Shown here one piece after another: positions 1 through 5,679 of a stretch of DNA of 5,679 nucleotides. The stretch's first letter is position 1. The number at the start of each line of letters is the position of its first letter. Source of the stretch: UBA4615 sp049422085. Its GTDB lineage: Bacteria; Pseudomonadota; Gammaproteobacteria; Burkholderiales; Burkholderiaceae_E. Both the position numbers and the translations under genes were made by a program. The notes below the pieces were generated by a model that was given only the letters and a program-made list of their open reading frames with translations, ran no database searches and was not told the origin of the DNA. The DNA lies in the NCBI GenBank assembly GCA_049422085.1, contig JBMSOD010000201.1, positions 1 through 5,679 of the forward strand. Reading direction: 5' to 3'.

Positions 1-103
1 CCGCGCGCCGCATCATGTAGGTGAGCACACCCGCGAGGTGCTTGCCAGCCTGCTGCAGTACGACGATGCGCGGATCGATGCTCTGATTGCGGCCGGTGCA
101 GTC

Positions 104-118
<15 letters not shown>
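1..118 (+). CDS. C-terminal end of a probable class III (CaiB/BaiF family) CoA transferase, partial
   Basis: Only the last 38 codons and the TGA stop (116-118) are present; the first base belongs to a codon split by the window edge. The readable tail contains GEHTREVLASLL followed by an acidic helix and then IDALIAAGAV. This matches the usual C-terminus of CaiB/BaiF family CoA transferases, which end in G-E-H-T-x-E-V-L and a final helix of the type I-x-x-L-x-x-x-G-x-V. Members move CoA between acyl-CoA thioesters and free carboxylic acids in the cytoplasm. The substrate cannot be told from this fragment. The gene converges on the histidine kinase gene, and the two frames overlap by 15 bp at their stops. 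A link to propionate metabolism is possible but not shown. Family assignment rests on this short tail only. Confidence 0.72.
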
Positions 119-2173
<2,055 letters not shown>

Positions 2174-2220
2174 GTTCAGCCCAGCGGCCCCGTCGTCAGC
2201 ATGGCGCAAGTCCGTTCAGA

Positions 2221-3081
2221 TCAGCGCAGGGCTGCAGGCGCGCTGCGATAAAAGCGTCTGTACGAGATGTAGTCAGCATCGGTGGCAGGGATGAAGTAGG
2301 CCTCCTGCGACAGCCCGACGAGCTGCGCCGCCTTGAGGAGAATGTCTCTCCCGACGGGATCCTGATGCATGCCCATGAAGGCTTCTGCGACGGCCTTGAG
2401 CTCTTTTTCGGGAACCTTGCCCGACGCCATCAGGGCGAGATCGTGATAGCCCTCCGAGGTCCAAAGTACCCTGAACTTGCGGTTCTCACGATTGGCATAC
2501 CCTTCGATCAGCATCGAGTTGCTGCCGGTGGCGTCTGCCTTCCCGGCAAACATCTGAGCAAAGGCCGCATTCTGGTTGCCACCGAAGGTGGTGGTCACCT
2601 TGACGCCCCGGTTGATGAGCTCGGCCGCCGTGATCTTGTAACCGATGAAGGCCTCCGGTCCGGCGTAGACCATGGTCTTGCCCTGCAGATCCTCGAGCGT
2701 CTTGACCGGAGAGTCAGCGGGTACCGCGATCTGCCCACGCAGGGGCGGGGCATTTCGCCGGCCGAAGACCTTCCACCCCAGAGTCTCACGGTCGGGGGAG
2801 AACAGATGATTGGAAAAGACAAACTCCACTTCTTCGGCCAGAACATAGCTGGTGGTGTCTGCCGAGGTCCGGCCGATCTTGAGCTCGAGCTTGACGCCGC
2901 TCTTGCTCTCCACGTAACGGATGATGGGGTTCCAGTACGACGCGGTTTTTGTGATGTCCCACTGATTGACCGGCGAGAACCGGTAGACCCGCTCACTCGC
3001 CTGGGCAGTGGGCGAGGACAGGAGCAGTGCAGCCCAGCCGCAGAGGATGCACAGGGCAACGAGCGTGCGCGGGATCTTCAT
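2221..3081 (-). CDS. PhnD-like periplasmic substrate-binding protein, probable sensory partner of the adjacent kinase
   Basis: A 286-aa secreted protein of the phosphate/phosphite/phosphonate binding-protein family. Residues 1-28 form a Sec signal peptide (KIPR, hydrophobic core, then AQA before S29). C11 and C14 lie in the core without a lipobox, so a lipoprotein is unlikely. The mature part follows the family pattern: an early strand with FSPVNQW, an internal VEFVFSNHLF, the hinge motif TLEDLQGKTMVYAGPEAFIGY (split here as TLEDLQGK near 128-135 and P142-Y148), and GGNQNAAFAQMFAGKADAT at 167-185. Positions that carry Ser/Thr and His in phosphonate binders appear as PEAFIGY and GNQNA, so the ligand may differ. 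The mature protein has no cysteine. No ABC permease or ATPase gene is beside it. It starts 14 bp after prpF with a ribosome site overlapping that stop, and the kinase gene follows, so a sensing role is inferred. A transport role with components encoded elsewhere remains possible. Confidence 0.87.
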   Translation of the reverse strand: MKIPRTLVALCILCGWAALLLSSPTAQASERVYRFSPVNQWDITKTASYWNPIIRYVESKSGVKLELKIGRTSADTTSYVLAEEVEFVFSNHLFSPDRETLGWKVFGRRNAPPLRGQIAVPADSPVKTLEDLQGKTMVYAGPEAFIGYKITAAELINRGVKVTTTFGGNQNAAFAQMFAGKADATGSNSMLIEGYANRENRKFRVLWTSEGYHDLALMASGKVPEKELKAVAEAFMGMHQDPVGRDILLKAAQLVGLSQEAYFIPATDADYISYRRFYRSAPAALR

Positions 3082-3087
3082 CGGTAG

Positions 3088-3096
3088 CCTGCCTTT
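3088..3096 (-). promoter_or_regulatory. Ribosome binding site of the binding-protein gene, overlapping the prpF stop
   Basis: On the minus strand the junction reads TGAAAGGCAGGCTACCG before the ATG. The prpF stop (TGA) shares its last A with the purine run AAAGG, and a second AGG lies six bases before the start. Either can serve as a Shine-Dalgarno element. Because it abuts the prpF stop, ribosomes ending prpF could reinitiate here. The site supports the ATG at 3081 and co-translation of the two genes. Confidence 0.65.
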
Positions 3097-4286
3097 CAGA
3101 ATGTATCGCCTGGAATCCGCACAAACCCCTCCATCAGGACCCTTGCGCTGCGGCTCATGATGGCTTTCTTGACCACCCAGTCATGACCTTCCTGCGTGGC
3201 CTCGGCACCGACACGCAGTGTGCCTGAGGGGTGTCCAAAGCGCACCGCCTGTCTCGCTCCCCCACCTGCGGCCTGATTGACCAGCGTGCCCGGAATGGCC
3301 GCTGCGGTGCCGATGGCCACGGCGGCCGTGCCCATCATGGCGTGATGCAGCTTGCCCATGGACAGAGCCCGAACCAGAAGATCGACTCCGCCTGCATCGA
3401 CCGCCTTCCCGCTCGATGCCGTGTAGGACTTGGGCGGCGCCACGAAGGCGACCTTGGGGGTGTGCTGGCGTTTGGCAGCCTCGCTCACCTCCTGAATCAG
3501 GCCCATGCGCACGGCCCCGTGGGCCCGGATGGTTTCAAACATGGCCAGCAGCTTGCCATCGCCATTGATCGCTTCCTGGAGCTCGGTGCCGGTCATGCCA
3601 ATGGCATCGGCATTGACGAAGATGGTCGGAATGCCGGCGTTGATCATGGTCGCCTTGAGGGTGCCCACCCCGGGCACTTCAAGATCATCGACCAGATGGC
3701 CCGTGGGGAACATGGCCCCGCCCGCACCCTCTTCTTCAGCTGCGGGGTCCATGAACTCGAGCTGCACCTCGGCGGCCGGAAAGGTCACGCCATCGAGTTC
3801 GAAGTCGCCGGTCTCCTGCACCTGCCCCTCGGTGATGGGCACATGCGCAATGATGGTCTTGCCAATATTGGCCTGCCAGATGCGGATGACGGCCACGCCG
3901 TTGCGGGGCACACGTGCCGGATCGACCAGCCCGTTGCTGATCGCAAAGGGCCCGACGGCTGCAGAGAGGTTGCCGCAGTTGCCACTCCAGTCGACAAAGG
4001 GCGCGTCAATCGAGACCTGACCAAAAAGGTAGTCGACATCATGATCGGCGCGCGTGCTCCTGGACAGGATGACGGTCTTGCTGGTGCTCGAGGTGGCTGC
4101 GCCCATGCCGTCGATCTGCTTGCCATAGGGATCGGGGCTGCCGATCACCCGCAGCAGCAGCTTGTCACGGGCCTCCCCGGGCACCTGCGCGGCAGCCGGA
4201 AGGTCCTGCAGGCGAAAGAACACGCCCTTGCTGGTGCCGCCACGCATGTAGGTGGCGGGAATCCGGATCTGGGGCACATTCGGCAT
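3096..4286 (-). CDS. prpF: 2-methylaconitate cis-trans isomerase PrpF
   Basis: A complete 396-aa protein of the usual PrpF length. PrpF is a cytoplasmic isomerase of the diaminopimelate-epimerase-like fold. It converts the AcnD product to 2-methyl-cis-aconitate so that the methylcitrate cycle can run without PrpD. The N-terminus has the family signature ATYMRGGTSKGVFF (11-24), then GSPDPYGKQIDGMG (49-62) and SSTSKT. K70 corresponds to the lysine reported as catalytic in Shewanella PrpF (K73). C104 in SGNCGNLSAAVG matches the conserved active-site cysteine (C107 there). The C-terminal half has the expected GIPTIFVNA and FGHPSGTLRVG stretches. The ATG at 4286 is supported by AAAGGA six bases upstream (4293-4298). 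The gene lies 91 bp after acnD on the same strand, the standard acnD-prpF order, which makes the assignment firm. Related 4-oxalomesaconate tautomerases share the fold, but the acnD neighbour argues against that. Confidence 0.96.
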   Translation of the reverse strand: MPNVPQIRIPATYMRGGTSKGVFFRLQDLPAAAQVPGEARDKLLLRVIGSPDPYGKQIDGMGAATSSTSKTVILSRSTRADHDVDYLFGQVSIDAPFVDWSGNCGNLSAAVGPFAISNGLVDPARVPRNGVAVIRIWQANIGKTIIAHVPITEGQVQETGDFELDGVTFPAAEVQLEFMDPAAEEEGAGGAMFPTGHLVDDLEVPGVGTLKATMINAGIPTIFVNADAIGMTGTELQEAINGDGKLLAMFETIRAHGAVRMGLIQEVSEAAKRQHTPKVAFVAPPKSYTASSGKAVDAGGVDLLVRALSMGKLHHAMMGTAAVAIGTAAAIPGTLVNQAAGGGARQAVRFGHPSGTLRVGAEATQEGHDWVVKKAIMSRSARVLMEGFVRIPGDTF

Positions 4287-4292
4287 GGCGGG

Positions 4293-4298
4293 TCCTTT
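4293..4298 (-). promoter_or_regulatory. Ribosome binding site of prpF
   Basis: AAAGGA on the minus strand lies six bases before the prpF ATG, which is good Shine-Dalgarno sequence and spacing. It fixes the start of prpF. The rest of the 91-bp acnD-prpF gap shows no clear hairpin with a T-run and no clear promoter. Confidence 0.7.
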
Positions 4299-4377
4299 GT
4301 CGGTTCTGGGTCAGGGGCGTCGCGTTGAAGAGGCTGGCGCCTGGCGGGATAGGTGGGCGGTGTGAAAGACAGCCCGA

Positions 4378-5679
4378 TCAGGCTGCCTTGCTGGCCTCGA
4401 GGAAGTCCTGGGCAAAACGCTGCAGCACGCCGCCTGCGTCATAGATGGACACCTCTTCAGCGGTATCGAGCCGGCAGGTGACGGGCACCTCCACCGACTC
4501 GCCGTTACGGCGCCGGATCACCAGGGTGAGCGTGGCGCGCGGTGTGCGCTCGCCGATCACATCGAAAGTCTCGGTGCCGTCGATGCCCAGGGTCAGGCGT
4601 GTGGTACCCGGCTTGAACTCCAGGGGCAGCACGCCCATGCCGATCAGGTTGGTGCGGTGGATGCGCTCGAAGCCCTCGGCCACGATGGCCTCGACCCCGG
4701 CCAATCGCACGCCCTTGGCCGCCCAGTCGCGCGACGAGCCCTGGCCGTAGTCCGCCCCGGCAATGATGATCAGCGGCTGACGCCGGTTCATGTAGGTTTC
4801 GATGGCCTCCCACATGCGAGTCACTTTGCCTTCCGGCTCCACCCGGGCCAGCGAGCCCTTCTTGACCTTGCCATCGACCACGGCCATTTCGTTGATCAGC
4901 GTGGGGTTGGCAAACGTGGCGCGCTGCGCAGTGAGGTGATCACCGCGATGGGTGGCATAGGAATTGAAGTCCTCCTCGGGCAGCCCCATCTTGTGCAGGT
5001 ACTCGCCTGCCGCGCTGTCGAGCAGAATGGCATTCGAGGGCGAGAGATGGTCCGTGGTGATGTTGTCGCCCAGCACCGCCAGAGGACGCAATCCGCGCAG
5101 GGTACGTTCGCCTGCGAGCGCGCCCTCCCAGTAAGGCGGCCGGCGAATGTAGGTGGACTGTGCCCGCCAGTCATACAGCGGCGTGACCTTCTGACCGTCA
5201 TCCTGGCGGATGGCAAACATCTCGGTATAGACCTTGCGGAACTGCTCGGGCTTGACTGAGGCCCGCATCACCGCATCAATTTCTTCGTCGCTCGGCCAGA
5301 GATCCTTCAGGCGGATTTCTTTGCCATTGATGACAGTGAAAACATCTTTTTCGATATCGAATCGGATCGTGCCGGCCAGCGCATAAGCCACCACCAGCGG
5401 CGGCGAGGCCAAAAAGGCCTGCTTGGCATACGGGTGAATGCGGCCGTCAAAGTTGCGATTGCCCGAGAGCACCGCGGTGGCATAGAGATCGCGGTCGATG
5501 ATCTCCTGCTGAATGACCGGGTCGAGTGCCCCCGACATGCCATTGCAGGTGGTGCAGGCAAAGGCCACCACGCCAAAGCCCAGCTGTTCGAGCTCGGGCA
5601 GCAGGCCGGATTCACGCAGGTATTCGGCACCGACACGCGATCCAGGGGCCAGCGAGGTCTTGACCCAGGGCTTGCGCTG
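4378..5679 (-). CDS. acnD: Fe/S-dependent 2-methylisocitrate dehydratase AcnD, C-terminal half (partial)
   Basis: The frame is open through the right edge, giving 433 residues of a protein that is normally about 860-870 aa. AcnD is an aconitase-family [4Fe-4S] hydro-lyase that dehydrates 2-methylcitrate in propionyl-CoA degradation. The fragment begins KPWVKTSLAPGSRV and then has ACTTCNGMSG, whose cysteines (C42 and C45 of the fragment) are two of the three cluster ligands; the third lies outside the window. The NGMSG after the cysteines is AcnD-like, whereas housekeeping aconitase A usually has IGNSG. Later parts include GDNITTDHLSPSNA at the start of the swivel region, THRGDH, and the aconitase signature GADYGQGSSRDWAAKG with the substrate-binding arginine at fragment residue 317, then IHRTNLIGMGVLPL. 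The gene ends in ASKAA. prpF directly downstream confirms AcnD rather than AcnA. Upstream prp genes such as prpC or prpB would be expected beyond the right edge. Confidence 0.95.
   Translation of the reverse strand, partial: QRKPWVKTSLAPGSRVGAEYLRESGLLPELEQLGFGVVAFACTTCNGMSGALDPVIQQEIIDRDLYATAVLSGNRNFDGRIHPYAKQAFLASPPLVVAYALAGTIRFDIEKDVFTVINGKEIRLKDLWPSDEEIDAVMRASVKPEQFRKVYTEMFAIRQDDGQKVTPLYDWRAQSTYIRRPPYWEGALAGERTLRGLRPLAVLGDNITTDHLSPSNAILLDSAAGEYLHKMGLPEEDFNSYATHRGDHLTAQRATFANPTLINEMAVVDGKVKKGSLARVEPEGKVTRMWEAIETYMNRRQPLIIIAGADYGQGSSRDWAAKGVRLAGVEAIVAEGFERIHRTNLIGMGVLPLEFKPGTTRLTLGIDGTETFDVIGERTPRATLTLVIRRRNGESVEVPVTCRLDTAEEVSIYDAGGVLQRFAQDFLEASKAA

Noticed and set aside
2221..3081. AioX-type arsenite-binding protein
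   Set aside because: The only cysteines are in the signal peptide, so the cysteine needed for arsenite binding in AioX is missing, and no arsenite oxidase genes are nearby.
2365..3087. Plus-strand open frame of 240 codons opposite the binding-protein gene
   Set aside because: It is antisense to a gene with a clear signal peptide and family motifs, and shows no domain or ribosome site of its own.
3231..4328. Long plus-strand open frame of 365 codons opposite prpF
   Set aside because: It lies fully antisense to a well-conserved prpF and its translation is rich in His, Gly and Arg with no recognisable domain, as expected for a shadow frame in GC-rich DNA.
4287..4377. Possible terminator or promoter in the 91-bp acnD-prpF gap
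   Set aside because: It holds only a short GGCGCC palindrome and a repeated GCCAG. No stable hairpin with a T-run and no convincing -35/-10 pair was found.
4378..5571. A complete 397-aa protein starting at the GTG at 5571
   Set aside because: The frame stays open to the window edge, and the codons before 5571 encode the conserved AcnD stretch KPWVKTSLAPGSRV, so this is an internal valine of a partial gene.

Overview
The window is a stretch of high-GC (about 60% by eye) proteobacterial DNA. It most resembles a betaproteobacterium, because the AcnD/PrpF version of the 2-methylcitrate cycle is typical of beta- and gammaproteobacteria and the codon use is GC-rich. Genus-level placement is not supported by anything seen here. 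The DNA is almost fully coding and shows no sign of mobile elements, RNA genes or CRISPR.

Layout: four genes lie on the minus strand and read from right to left. First is the C-terminal half of acnD, an Fe/S-dependent 2-methylcitrate dehydratase, which is cut by the right edge. After 91 bp comes a complete prpF, encoding 2-methylaconitate isomerase. After only 14 bp comes a complete secreted PhnD-like periplasmic substrate-binding protein. After 47 bp (to the preferred ATG) comes a complete membrane-bound hybrid histidine kinase with a C-terminal receiver domain. At the left edge the last 38 codons of a plus-strand gene, probably a class III (CaiB/BaiF) CoA transferase, converge on the kinase gene. 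The two reading frames overlap by 15 bp, stop against stop.

How the genes may work together: AcnD and PrpF are the two halves of the PrpD-independent route from 2-methylcitrate to 2-methyl-cis-aconitate, used to degrade propionyl-CoA. The binding protein has no permease or ATPase partner in the window and sits beside a sensor kinase. This is the arrangement of periplasmic-protein/kinase sensor pairs such as TorT/TorS, LuxP/LuxQ and AioX/AioS. The most interesting reading is that a three-component sensing module is co-transcribed with methylcitrate-cycle genes. Its ligand is unknown, and the apparent loss of the usual phosphonate-contacting residues suggests it is not a phosphonate. The operon link is inferred from strand and spacing; no promoter or terminator could be identified in the window.
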